Positions 36,573-47,326 of a stretch of 64,000 nt of DNA are shown here, in pieces. Position 1 is the stretch's first letter, and the number at the start of each line of letters is the position of its first letter. Origin of the DNA: Chiua virens (Eukaryota; Basidiomycota; Agaricomycetes; Boletales; Boletaceae). The DNA lies in NCBI GenBank assembly GCA_019787685.1, contig JAHNUO010000002.1, positions 992,001 through 1,056,000 of the forward strand. The letters run 5' to 3'. Both the position numbers and the translations under genes were made by a program. Under the pieces are notes generated by a model. It was given only the letters and a program-made list of their open reading frames with translations, was not told the origin of the DNA and searched no databases.

Positions 36573-38409
36573 CTATTCCGTCGTGGCCCGTTTGTATCCG
36601 TATCCCTCGATGAATTCATCCAGCTTCGCAGGCCCACGTGAGCCATATGGGTAGGGTAGCGGCGTCGGCGGCTTTCCATCCCGCCCCTCAATCCAATGCA
36701 GAATCGGTGTGAAGATCTGTCCTCCTTCGTCAACCCACAACCACACTTCACTTCCCACACACACTTACCTTCCAGGCCACATCCAACTCGTCATCTCTCA
36801 CAAAGTTCGAGTGATCGCCCTTCAGTGCATCCAGAATTAGCGCCTCATATGCTTCTGGAATCTTCGAGTCTGTGAACCGCCTCTTGTATGTCAAATCCAT
36901 TTCCGTCGGTATCGCCCGGAACGAGTACCCAGGCGTCTTCGTGTTCAGCTTCAGGTAAACCGCCTCCGATGGCTGGATCCGCACTACCAACTCGTTCCGC
37001 GAGATTTCTGCAAATATCCCTTCTGTCACATCTTTAAACTGCACTCGGATCTCCACCTTGGCCTCGTTCAGTGCTGCATTCCCATATCCAGTCACTCATA
37101 AATAATATTCCTCGCGCAGTCTCACATACCTTTCCCCGCCTTCATGATGAACGGGACACCATCCCACCTTGGGTTTTTGATCCAAAGCACCGTCGCCGCA
37201 AACGTGGGGCACACAGAGTTCTTCGGCACCGTGTCGTCATCCAAATATCCCGGCTTTCCGTTTGCTGCAACATATTGGCCGAGAAGCGTGTCGTCGCGTT
37301 TGATAGGCGAAATCGCACGGAGTACCTTAACCTATCACACACGTGGGATCAGAACACCCGGCCATGACGTGGGTGGCACAGCACACCTTTTCGTCCCGAA
37401 TATCCTCCGCGCTGAACGACACCGGCCGCTCCATCGTCAAAATACTCAGAACTTGTAACAGATCTGTGACACGCATACATCAGTGTGTGTACGCAGCTCC
37501 CACACATACACTCACGGTTCTGCTGGATGTCTCGGATGATTCCAAATTCATCAAAGTATCCCCCACGACCTTCAGTACCAAACGGTTCCTTGAACGTGAT
37601 TTGGACATTGCTGATCGAGTTTCTGTCCCATGCAGCATTCATGGCGACATTACCAAACCGCAGGACAAGCAAGTTTTTGACCATCTCCTTGCCCAGATAG
37701 TGGTCAATTCGATAGGTTTCGTCCTCGCTCCACGACTCCTTGAGTGCACCAAGAAGGCTCCGACATGATTCGAGGTCCTTTCCAAACGGTTTCTCGACGA
37801 TGATGCGGTTGACGCCCTTTGTGGAGTAGCAACAGTCTTTGACGTTTTTTGCGACAGGGATAAAAACAGAAGGGGGCAGCGCGAGGTAGAAGACGCGGTT
37901 GACTTCACGGGCTGCGTACGATTTTTCGATCCCCTCGAGATGCTTGGTCAAATTGACAAAGGACTCGGCGTCCTCATAGCCACCGGAGACGTAGGTAGAG
38001 AGCTTCTTGAATTCCTCGAGCTTGGCTGTGATGGCGGGATCGTTATCCGGGACCTTGATGTAAGATGTGATACGTTTGTGATACTCCTCGGTGTCCATTT
38101 TAGTGCGAGCATAGCCGACGATGTGGACATCTCTGGGAAGGTAGCCGATGCGATAAAGACCGAACAAGGCGGGATATGTCTACGAAGCATGTGAGCAGTG
38201 GGAGAAGAGGAGGATGAAATGACAGACCTTTTTCTTTGCCAGATCACCGGACGCGCCGAAGACTTGAGACAGTGCAGATCAATGACAATGTTCGAGATAA
38301 GACGAGACAGGGGCATACCGACGATAACGGTGTTATCTCTGAGAGCGTCGCCGCTGGTTTCCATGGAGGGAATTGTGCCAGAGCGAGTGCGGGGGTGTTG
38401 TGCAGACAT
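36573..38409 (-). CDS. ZWF1: Glucose-6-phosphate 1-dehydrogenase, oxidative pentose phosphate pathway
   Basis: Cytosolic enzyme that oxidises glucose 6-phosphate and reduces NADP+. Start [20 protein letters not shown] at 38409. An intron precedes [20 protein letters not shown], the Rossmann G-A-S-G-D-L-A motif. It continues [58 protein letters not shown] (active-site RIDHYLGKE with the catalytic histidine), [60 protein letters not shown], and ends YGYKRATTE. About seven introns. Length and motifs are those of a full active enzyme. Divergent from THOC5, with 135 bases between start codons. Confidence 0.96.
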
Positions 38410-38544
38410 TGTGAGGATAAACAGGCAACTGGCTGAGATGAGAGCGTTTTAATGGCCCGGACGTGAGAGCGAGTGCGTGATCGTAGCTGATCGATTCTCG
38501 GTCAGCAAGACAGCAACCAATCTCTTTCCGGAAATATCCCCATC
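38410..38544. promoter_or_regulatory. Divergent promoter region ZWF1 / THOC5
   Basis: Only 135 bases between two start codons, so both promoters overlap. No clear TATA. GC-rich GGCCCGGACGTGAG at about 38454-38467 may be a binding site; this is inference. Confidence 0.5.
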
Positions 38545-39317
38545 ATGGCATCAGACCCAACCATACGCAACTTTCAGGACCTCGTCTCCCCAGCATACGC
38601 TAATGCGGACCCTACCTCACTCCACATACGCGCCAGCTCTCTCCTGGCCCGTCTCAAGGCCCTCAACAGATCCGCCAATGCCGCCACCCGCACCCACAAG
38701 CAGGCTACCGCAGATGCCAGGCAGGAAATGGACCAGACACATCTCGGTCTTCAGAACCTCCTTTACGAAAAACGCCATCTCGAACGCGAGATAGACAAGT
38801 GTCGCCAGTTCGCGTACGTGCTTTCTCTCCCTGTCCGTTGTCACAAGCTGATTCGTTCACATAGTTCCATTTACCAAGACGTCCCCCTTCACTCCCTCCA
38901 AGACTTCCAGGAACTCGCCCCGCCGGAAGCCCGTACCCCGGATGTTTTTGAGAACCAACATCAAATCATGCTCAACCGTCTCAGCTTCGAGCTCGCAGAA
39001 CGACAGAGGTAACGCCCAAATCCGTTTGTTTATGGAGTCTATCGTCATTCTCCTCAGACTCGACCTACGGCGCAAAGAACTTTTGGTCCGAAAAGAAGAC
39101 CTTCTCAAGCAGAGCAAGATCAAGCTCGCGACCGTGGAAAGCGTCAAGCTACAGATAGACACGCTGATGAAGGCGCGTCTTTTCTTTTCTTTTTGTGTCC
39201 GTTCGTACTCATGGTTCCTTGACTTCTCAGGCTGCTGCAGACATTCAGAAAAAGGTCGATGAGTTGGTCCCACCGTTGCTATCACCATCCGCCGCCACGA
39301 CCCCGGCGCCCACCTAG
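38545..39317 (+). CDS. THO complex subunit 5 (THOC5/FMIP)
   Basis: mRNA export factor that couples transcription to TREX assembly. Start MASDPTIRNFQDLVSPAYAN. Helical segments include SLHIRASSLLARLKALNRSA and the diagnostic THOC5 block LGLQNLLYEKRHLEREIDKC. After an intron near 38815-38863 comes SIYQDVPLHSLQDFQELAPP and FENQHQIMLNRLSFELAERQ. Two further introns (near 39011-39057 and 39174-39230) join RLDLRRKELLVRKEDLLKQS and KLQIDTLMKAAADIQKKVDE. The protein is about 205 residues, shorter than the metazoan form (over 600) but of the size usual for fungal versions that keep only the N-terminal coiled-coil domain. Confidence 0.86.
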
Positions 39318-39735
39318 GTCACCGTGTCAGTGGATCCGTCAGCAATTTCTAAGCATTTTCGGCTGCCTTGTTGTCTACCCTGACGCCCTAGCACCCTTTT
39401 ATGCCATCGGCTGTCAAACACAAACACAAACACCCCCGATCCAAACGTGGCAGGTACTGCTTGTCAAAAAATTCCCTAGATAACGGTACAACAGAATACG
39501 AGGGTGCGATAATTTCCGCGCGCACGTAGTGCCACGGTGATATTACAAACAAGTAGGCGAGATAAATGCGTCCGAGCAACAGGGGTATCCTCCTGAACGT
39601 TCAAAGAAGCGTCACAGGATGTTTCTGAAAACGCTGATAACAGTGTACACAAGGTCAGATGAAAGGAGACATGAGTCGTTGACAATGGCGGTATTTTAGG
39701 CGTATAAATGTGGACGGCAGAGGGACTGTATGTCA
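39318..39735. other. Intergenic, convergent 3' flanks
   Basis: 418 bases between THOC5 and the E2 gene stop codons. An ACAAACACAAACACCC stretch near 39419-39434 is a short simple repeat. No gene seen. Confidence 0.55.
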
Positions 39736-40535
39736 TCAGGAGTCATCAGCTTGCTCCCCCTCGCTGATGCTGCCAACGTCGCTCATTTCTTCGTCTTCGT
39801 CCTCCTTGCCCTCCGTTGCGTCAATTGCATCCTTGGTTGCGAATCGCTGCACATATTCTACGCGGGAAGACACGACTAAGCACTGCAATTTACCTTTGAT
39901 CAGTTTCACTTACCTTTCACCTTAGCTTCGTACTCCTTTGGGTGTCGCATCATCAGTGCCGCTGCCTCCCCATTGAGGGGATCGTTGGGATTTGGGTAGC
40001 GGAGAAGTTGTGGCAAAAACACTTCAAAGATATTGATCATATCTTGACCGTAGTTCGTCCTGAGTTATACGCCGCAATCAAAAACCGCACACGTACCAAA
40101 CATAGGCGACCAAGTCTGGTTGATGACGTCCAAACACACCGAGCCACTCCTGTTTACGTTTGAGTCGACCAGCATTAACGACCCACGCGATTAGCCACTC
40201 ACAGTTCGTCGATGTTCGGGTGAAAGATCTTGTTCATAAACCCAATACTGGGTGATTTGTATGGATAATCGGCTTGCAGCTCGACGTGTATCTTCCATAT
40301 TCCACCAGCGAACGGTGCTGCGAGATGCGATAACGAGCACGAGTTGGTGAGACACGACGTGACTCACTTTCTGGTGGCCCATGGAAACGCACGTAGAACT
40401 CGCGCATGTTATCGTTTACGAGGGTGACCTCGTAATCCGACATCAATCTGCAGAAGTTAGGAGGGTAAGATGAGCGTACGGGGTAAGCAGGAGAGGCACT
40501 TGCAGCTTCATGACATCAGTTTCGATGCGGCGCTT
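39736..40535 (-). CDS. UBC8: Ubiquitin-conjugating enzyme E2, UBC8/UBE2H type
   Basis: E2 of the class that with GID/CTLH ligase degrades gluconeogenic enzymes in yeast. Visible exons read [84 protein letters not shown] with the active-site cysteine, and [20 protein letters not shown]. The tail is acidic ([20 protein letters not shown]), the UBE2H hallmark. The join DVMKL-LMSDYEV needs donor GCAAGT (about 40498-40503) rather than GT, with acceptor TTCTGCAG, giving a GC-AG intron. The very first exon with the start codon, upstream of KRRIETD, was not resolved: no in-frame ATG exists before a stop. Stop codon at 39736-39738. Confidence 0.88.
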
Positions 40536-40938
40536 CGTCGAGTGTTCCAAAGATATGTTAGTCGGACTTCTATACGAATAAACAGAGGTGTACTCATCAT
40601 ATTAACGGACTGGTTGATGGATAACGTTCAGGTAGAAGTTCTTAAAGCTGCTGAATGACGACCCATCAGCTGCCGAGATTCTCAGACGTGGCACCGCACC
40701 GGAGTGCTCCTTTCCCGGTTATGACCGACCGGAAATTCACCCAATATTGCACAAACAATAATCTATTTTGCACTCCTTGCCAGCTAGAATGGCTACACAC
40801 TCAAAACAAACGTCGGCGATAAAGTACAGGATATATATACGCAAGAACAAGAACATCACAGAAGACAAAAAAAAACTTCATGAGTCCAACCGACCAGGAC
40901 GGACTATTTCGTTGGGGACAGCGTGATCAGTGAGATCA
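40536..40938. other. Intergenic, includes unresolved UBC8 5' exon region
   Basis: This span must contain the promoter and first codons of the E2 gene (minus strand) and the 3' flank of the next membrane-protein gene. Candidate ATGs at about 40600 (ATGATGAGTACACC on minus) do not splice in phase by eye. An A-run (A9) lies near 40868-40876. Confidence 0.45.
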
Positions 40939-41836
40939 TCAATAGAAAGCCCACTCCTCGGAGACGCAGTATTCGTCATACGGGTTGCACGGGTAATCCT
41001 TGCGGTATCCGGTCTTGGGGCGTCCATAGGCAGCAGCATTGCGCTCAGCGGCAGGCGCGTTGTGTGCAGCAGGTGCCCGCCGTCCCCCGGCGCCGACCAC
41101 GTTGCTCTCCGCAGTCCCGCTGCTCGCGGAGAACAGGTGGCGAGGATGCGCTAAATCAACATCAATGCTAGTCTGATTGTATGCCCGCATGGCCAGAAGC
41201 AACGCTGTTCAGCCATCACATCAGGTCATGCGACAGGAGAATCGAATGAGTGGGTATACCTAGCCAGAATGCGCCAAGCGCTGCAATCAGAATAAGGTGT
41301 TCCTGGTCCCGCGAGAGCACGCGTCCTTCACTGCGATGGTGCTGTACCACCCTGCAACGCGTTCATTGGTCGGGTCCCTTCTTGTAAACATCCGGGTATA
41401 ACTCACAGGAATATCAGAGCCCCGATTGCTAGAACTGTCACTGATGTTTGTGTTAGGTGGATGACTTCTAAAGTGCAAAAGCCTCGGTTGAGTGTTTCAA
41501 TGAATTGGAAAATAGAAACTTGCGAATGGACTGAGGCAGCATTTTCATAATGAAATGTCCCATCACTAAAGCAAGGATCCCTGGTCATGGTGTCTGGTGA
41601 GCTCAGAATATCATTTGCGTTGACTTTACTACCAACATACCTTTTATGACATGTCTGAACGGATGATCGGTGAACAGCGCCATCTCGTTCGAAAGTGGTT
41701 TATAAGTACAACAAGGAACTGGATAAGGGATGGGTGGGAATTCAACGAGATTAATCCCAGCTGTTTTTCTGACCTCTGACACGAGGCGTCCAAATATATT
41801 ACAGTACTCGGCTGCACAAAACGTAGCTACGGACAT
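40939..41836 (-). CDS. Small membrane protein, first of a tandem trio
   Basis: The start is taken at 41836 (MSVATFCAAEYCNIFGRLVS). A good intron with donor AAAAG|GTATGTTGG and acceptor CTCACCAG joins it to DTMTRDPCFSDGTFHYENAA. Hydrophobic helices are SVTVLAIGALIFL and, across another intron, LILIAALGAFWLALLLAM. The tail is Ala-rich then GYRKDYPCNPYDEYC, ending SEEWAFY. The RKDYP tail motif and a LGAFWLAL helix are shared with the third gene of the trio, suggesting paralogy. Fewer helices are visible than in its neighbours, so exon calls may be incomplete or the gene may be eroded. Function unknown. Confidence 0.5.
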
Positions 41837-42038
41837 CTATTGTATTGTATATACTTAAAGAACTGAATCAAGTATTTCTTCACCGAATGGATCGTAGGCG
41901 ATTCGTAGCATGTCATTGATCGGGTCATCACTGTCAACTCAACCCACTTTGATGGGTAAGATTGCATTTTGAAAGTTGGGTATGCGTTATAGCGGCCTCC
42001 TGGTAGGTCGAGTAAAACGAACTGATCTAGGCAAGCGC

Positions 42039-43116
42039 TCAGATAGGCGATACCATGCCGGGAACTTGGGTGATCACGGGGGGTGCACCGTTAACACCTG
42101 GCTGGATGACAACCGAATGACCAGGCACCTGTTGCACATAGTTTCCACCGGTTGGATAGGGTACTCCATAGGGTTGTGGATTAGCGTAAGGAGGCCGAGG
42201 GTACACTGCCTCCGTTGGGTAAGCTGGCCATTCGCCAAACCAGCCGAGCTGTGAGATGTGCTCCCGCCACGCATAAACACTGTGACATTGTTATTTAGCT
42301 ACCATAAATTTAGCAATGGGATCGAAATAAGCATACCGGCCAAGAGCGACTGCACGCGTCGTAAGGGTAATCACGATCAGGAAGAAGATCACAACTATGA
42401 TAAAGTGCCGGTTATTAGAACATTGATGGTCAAATCGACAGGGATGCGTACACATCACGAACATACACCACGAGAGTGCTTCAATCACCTTCATTTCATA
42501 ACAGTAAGTTTGCGCAGACACTGTTTTTCTATAAGATGAATTTCTGCATGTATCATCCAAAGCTTACTCGATCCATTCTTCGTTGGCTGTTCCTGACCGG
42601 CTAACGAATAGCATTGGACATAACCGATAATGTCACTGTGATGCCTCCATCAAGATTATTATCACCATCCATGCAGAGTAGACTCACGCAGACCAAGCAG
42701 CCATAGCTTCGAGTCAAAGCGAATGAGTTGAGTTGAGCGAAGAATGAATAAAAATAATCGACTCACTCAACCATAGGACTCCTAGGCAAAAGTGTATCGG
42801 GACCTCGACGATGGGTTGCGCGAACTGTAATAGTAGAAGGAAAACAAATATCGTCGTTGATGGTGCGACAAGTGAGAAAATGGTGAAATCATCTGGTGGA
42901 GTGTATGTGTTGGAAGAGGACCAAGATAAACGGAGATGAACCCACGATTGATATTCGGTAAGAAAAATTGTGCAAAATTGGCTGCTAGGCCAAGCACAAT
43001 TCCGGAGAGACAGAACACGAAAACTGGCCGCTGATGTCAATCTTCCAAGCTGCACAATGTCGTGATGGGGCACGCACTGTAGCCTATGAGCCTCAGATTG
43101 GCGAAAAGGATGGTCA
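42039..43116 (-). CDS. MARVEL-like multi-pass membrane protein, second of trio
   Basis: Start MTILFANLRLIGY at 43116. Short exons give four likely helices: VFVFCLSGIVLGLAANFAQF, FTIFSLVAPSTTIFVFLLLL, HFCLGVLWL-AMAAWSADIIGY, and VVIFFLIVITLTTRAVALGR. A small loop, VQCYSLAGQEQPTKNGSS, lies between helices 3 and 4, as in fungal MARVEL proteins. The C-terminal tail is proline/tyrosine-rich (PAYPTEAVYPRPPYANPQPY, GVPYPTGGNYVQQVPGHS) and ends GMVSPI, stop at 42039-42041. Introns of 50-60 bases separate almost every helix. Such proteins sit in plasma membrane or vesicle domains in other fungi. The specific role is unknown. Confidence 0.62.
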
Positions 43117-43507
43117 TCTCGAAAAAAAACTTGTCAAAATGTTCGAGAGGTTCGTGTAGAGGCGTTAGTGTGGGGTGCTGCAGTAGGGAGACCACACAAG
43201 CAGCTGGGAATCGTTGGAACTCATTTTTGGGTTGGCGTCGAACCACACTTGCTTCGGTGTCCAATCACGGAGTTTGAACGGAACCAATTGCCGAAGGGTT
43301 GCACGGTCCATTCCATGAGCAGCACTAGTTAAGAATTTCTGCATTACATCTCGTCAACACGTCAACGTGAACTACCGTACATAGTACATACATACATAAT
43401 TTCCTACCAATTTCTACCTGGTTATCCCCGCGGAGCGAAACAGCTCAAGTCTGGTCTAGCCAAAACAAATCTGGAAGCTTCGGATATGAATATCAACATC
43501 ATCTCCG
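43117..43507. other. Intergenic between tandem membrane-protein genes
   Basis: Promoter space of the second membrane-protein gene and 3' flank of the third. A short TACATAGTACATACATACATA repeat-like stretch is near 43377-43397. No ORF supported. Confidence 0.5.
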
Positions 43508-44551
43508 TCACCGCCGGGGTGATGCATTCCTCTTGTAATTGTCCCTGGTGTGTGCCCGGAGGGGAGCCGCATGCCAATTAGGGTAGTCCTTTCGGCCGGA
43601 TCCATTCTTCCACAGCTCAGGCTCGGTTTTCTCGCTAGCGTAGGCTCTGCCTCTTGAACGCGTGCTGATCGGTGCAGGAAGCTTGGACATCTTCGATCTT
43701 GGGCCGAACCAAGGATAGATTGTGGCCGGCACATACCACACATTACGGTTCACCCGATAGTAGTGCTTCAAGGCCATTCCGAGGAGGAAAAGAAGGAATC
43801 CCCAAACTATTACAAGGTTAGGAAGAGGCAGAAAGTTTACAAGGACAACTTACCCAGGATGACATTGAACAGCGAGAAAGCTTCTAGAACACGGTATTGT
43901 GCTTGATAGGTTTCTGTAGAGACTAGCATGTCTAGTTAGTACTTGGATGGTATCTAAAGAAATGACAAGAACGTACATCCAGCTACATTGACGACTTCTG
44001 AGCCGTCTACGGACGAATAGCACTCGACATCCGCATTCTCCGAGTCGGAACTGGCAAGGAACGCGCCAAGGGCTACACGCATGTGAGAACTCAATACGAC
44101 ATGATGACGTCGAGACACACCAAGCCAGAAAGTTCCTAACAAACCCAAGCAGCCTAGTTCTATTCTAGTTGAAATAGGGTTACGGTCACGAAGAGCGCTG
44201 CAGATAAGACTGTCGGGGGCGGTCAGACCACATGGAGAGTACAGGGTTGATATTCGGGATCACTGACAGAACGAGGAGAACCAGTAAGCTCGCAGTGCAG
44301 ACAAATATTGCGAAAGGAACGAATCGAGCTAAATTATGGATCAACAATGGCAACCATTGAACAAAACGCACATACTTACTAAGATCAGTGATGATAAGTA
44401 GACTCTGGAAGTGAGCTGCGATGGCTAGACAGATTATGGACCAAGCCAAAATCACGGCTGTTGGGGTAGAGTTTGATGAGGATGGTAGATATAAATTTTG
44501 TGCAGACATACCGTAGAGGATTGCTCGAACGATATTAAACCTGGAGGGCAT
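43508..44551 (-). CDS. MARVEL-like four-helix membrane protein, third of trio
   Basis: Start MPSRFNIVRAILYG at 44551, then exons with AVILAWSIICLAIAAHFQSL, RFVPFAIFVCTASLLVLLVL, IELGCLGLLGTFWLALGAFL, and VWGFLLFLLGMALKHYYRVN: four helices. The loop between helices 3 and 4 (ASSDSENADVECYSSVDGSE) and EAFSLFNVIL before helix 4 match the basidiomycete MARVEL layout. The cytosolic tail is rich in Arg/Lys/Ser (SKMSKLPAPISTRSRGRAYA, WKNGSGRKDYPNWHAAPL), ending NASPRR, stop at 43508-43510. The RKDYP tail motif is shared with the first gene of the trio. Expected in membrane organisation; no further function can be read. Confidence 0.68.
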
Positions 44552-45439
44552 TGCTGACCTTGTAAAGACGGATGTAATAGAGAGAATGGAGAGTCGTTTC
44601 CGGTGGGGTGTCTGGCGTGCCCGTAAGGACTGTTGGCGAGAGGGACGAGATGGTTGATATTGGCAATGAAGGGAAGTGGAATGTGATGGCTCCATCTTGA
44701 AGCAGAGACTATTTCAAGCAGACAGCACGCGGCAAGGGTGTGTTGCAAAGATCTTGAAACGGCGTGGCGAGCAGCGTGTACAGGCGTTGAACGAGTGGTG
44801 AGGTTACGAACGAGCGGGAACACGAGTTTTTGCCGTAGCCCCGCTCAAAAGGAGCGGATCCAACCTTTCGAAGCTGTGCTTGCCACGCCGGGAAATTTTT
44901 TGAGCGTTTCATCGTGAAATTTGGCGGTTTGTCCGGACGTGTGCATAAAATTTGCCTCGAGGCATTCATCCAAACACGTGTCCAGTCCACCTACCTTCCT
45001 AGTTCGACATACCAACCCAATCGCCGCTTTTGTGTTCTGAGAAAAGCAATCTTTGAGGGCATCAGGAATGGCGCAGCACACGTACATAAAATGGACAAGA
45101 AGCCGGAGCCGCGGGGATCACGATTCCTGAGAACAACGCAGTTTCTCTGGGTCACTGGGCAAGAACACGTGGAGGATCAATCTATAGAAATGGAAAACTA
45201 GGCATTTACACAGGGGTTATTTTTCTGTTTCTGTCAATCCAGTCACGTGCTCTCGATCATATGTATGACGATGATCAAACACCAAGATGACTGTCAGCGG
45301 GTGCGTTTTGCGGTGATGTCTTGTCCTGTTCTCACTGACCATTCGTAGACCATCCACCACTCCTTCCACCCAACCATCTATATCGCTTCCAGGTCAGCCT
45401 ACCAGTGGTAGTTGACGGTAGTAGCAACCTACAACGTCC
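44552..45439. other. Long intergenic region, head-to-head
   Basis: About 890 bases between the third membrane-protein gene and the NUP49 relic. Two ORFs of 80-95 codons overlap on opposite strands (44845-45087 minus, 44914-45201 plus); neither has a recognisable domain or good splice context. The rest looks like promoter sequence. Confidence 0.5.
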
Positions 45440-46966
45440 ATGTCGCTCTTTTGTCAATCCGCAGCTGGGACTCAACAATCACAGCAACCTACCAATGGTC
45501 AATCTACGACTGGTACTCGACAACTATCCCCGTTTGGCCAACCAATGACGGGAACCCAGCCAGCGATAGAAGCATCACAGTCTGGCCAGCTCGCAACGGC
45601 TACTCAGAAGACCACGCCTCTGTTCGGCCAACCCGCAACCGGACGATCGACAACTAGAACGCAGCAGCAGCCATCTCTTACGGGGACAACGCAATTGCCC
45701 CAAAACGCGCTTGGAAGGTCATTGTTTGGTAGCACGACCCAGCCAAATGCTACTATGACGCAAACGGACGAGTCTTTTCGGTTCCACCACTCAGACAACA
45801 GCAAGCACAAGTCTGTTTGGAGCGCTTGCAACAAGCTTTCGCGCTAACGCAACCAATGCGCTGCTTGGTGTCCAAAGACAGCCATCATGGGTGAAGTGTT
45901 TCTCCTAGTTGGCTGGTTATTGACTTTTCTCAGTACCATGAGGTTCGCGCATTCAGGTACACGTTAAAATCACACTAACACTTCTCGTCAGTGTATCACC
46001 CATTCAACCCACAGGGCCTGTCATATTCTTGAAGGCCACGAAATTCAACAACTTACCTGAGGAAATGAAAAAGAAATTTGGAGTAAGTGATTGTTTATGG
46101 CACGACGGGACACTCCCTCATCCTTGTCAAGAGCTTACATTCAAGGTCGCGTGCAAATACGTAACGACCTAAACCAACGAAAACTCGGCCAAGAGCCTAC
46201 CAAGGGTCAGGATTTCATTCATGAGGTACACAAAGTGGGGACCATTCCTTTGTATTGTCATTCCGGTGGACGATCCTGATCGTGTCACCCTCTAGGAATT
46301 GCTGAGGGTTGTTGCAACCATACAATCCGATATACTCTTCACAAAAGATCTTAAAGGGAAAACAGAACACACTGCAAGATACGATTGTCGCAACTCGTAT
46401 AGTCGACGGATTCAGACATCCCCAGCGGCACGGAATTCACCTCAAAAATCACGCATCATTCCCACTAGAGTACGTTGTCGCGTACCCTCGAAGAATTCGC
46501 TGATGACCGTTGCACAGATTCTTCACGTGCGTGACAAAACAACTTCAAGAGCGGTTGCAACGGTATAAGAACACGATCGAGGTTGCTTTTTCCGCCTGCG
46601 TTTCTTTCTTCACGCTAAACATTGGTCTAGCAAATCGAGCGCAAGCTGTCCTTTGCTGCTGTGCAAACTCAGGGAACTCAAGCGACTTCACAAGGTAATC
46701 CATACTATTTTGGCTCCCTTCACTCGTTGACTCCCTTCTCCACTCGAACTTTGTAGTGATATCTTCCACTTTACATACCCAACATTCTACCTTTGTGTCC
46801 CTAGCGGCCAAGACGGTTGCCGTGGATGCAGATTTGCGGAAAATGAAAACATGGTATACTCAACTCTGGCACGAAAAGACGGGGAGTATGAGATCCTTTC
46901 AACGACCTCGATCGAGGGACTGGAGGGGAATTCAGGGATGGAGTCGCTGTGCGTACCATGAGATGA
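45440..46966 (+). pseudogene. Decayed NUP49/NUP58-type nucleoporin gene
   Basis: The N-terminal region has FG-repeat remnants (SPFGQPMTG, PLFGQPATG, RSLFGSTTQ). Later blocks are clear: GPVIFLKATKFNNLPEEMKK, YIQGRVQIRNDLNQRKLGQE, LLRVVATIQSDILFTKDLKG, IVATRIVDGFRHPQRHGIHL, FFTCVTKQLQERLQRYKNTI, KTVAVDADLRKMKTWYTQLW. This is the coiled-coil part of NUP49/NUP58 of the central channel NSP1 complex. The frame is broken near 45767 (a single extra base between MTQTD and TSLFGSTTQ), at the 46083-46133 junction (no in-phase acceptor), near 46371 (GKTEH / LQDTIVATR), and near 46888 (TGSMR / DPFNDLDRG), with a relic stop at 46964-46966. Several introns keep valid GT-AG borders. Neighbouring genes are intact, so generalised sequencing error is unlikely. 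A functional copy presumably exists elsewhere. Confidence 0.75.
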
Positions 46967-47326
46967 GACCCGCGCAGGCCGGATATTGGTTTCCGCTACT
47001 CTTGCCTGTCACGTAACCAGAGGCTCTCCGCGATATGATGGCAAATATCTCGATCAATCTTAACGATACTGTTCTATTGGGGCTTCGACTTATTCCAGGC
47101 ATTCAATGCAAGCTGTATGCCTCTACCTTGCATTGCACCAATCAACTTCCATACATATAGGAGATAGTGCCCTCTGATTGGTGACCGTTCTCAAATCTTG
47201 AAACTAGAATAGAATCCTCATGATACCCCTAGAAAATTGTACTCAACCATTGGCATTCGCCAGGGTTGACCCACAATGTCAAAGGTGATTGGAAGTAAGT
47301 ATTGAGGTTACGGATTGATAGCCTGT
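46967..47326. other. Intergenic, convergent 3' flanks
   Basis: AT-rich gap between the NUP49 relic and the sugar transporter stop codon. No gene or repeat seen. Confidence 0.55.

Noticed and set aside
44845..45201. Overlapping ORFs on both strands as small secreted cysteine-containing proteins
   Set aside because: No signal peptide, no splice support, and neither strand has protein-like composition beyond chance.
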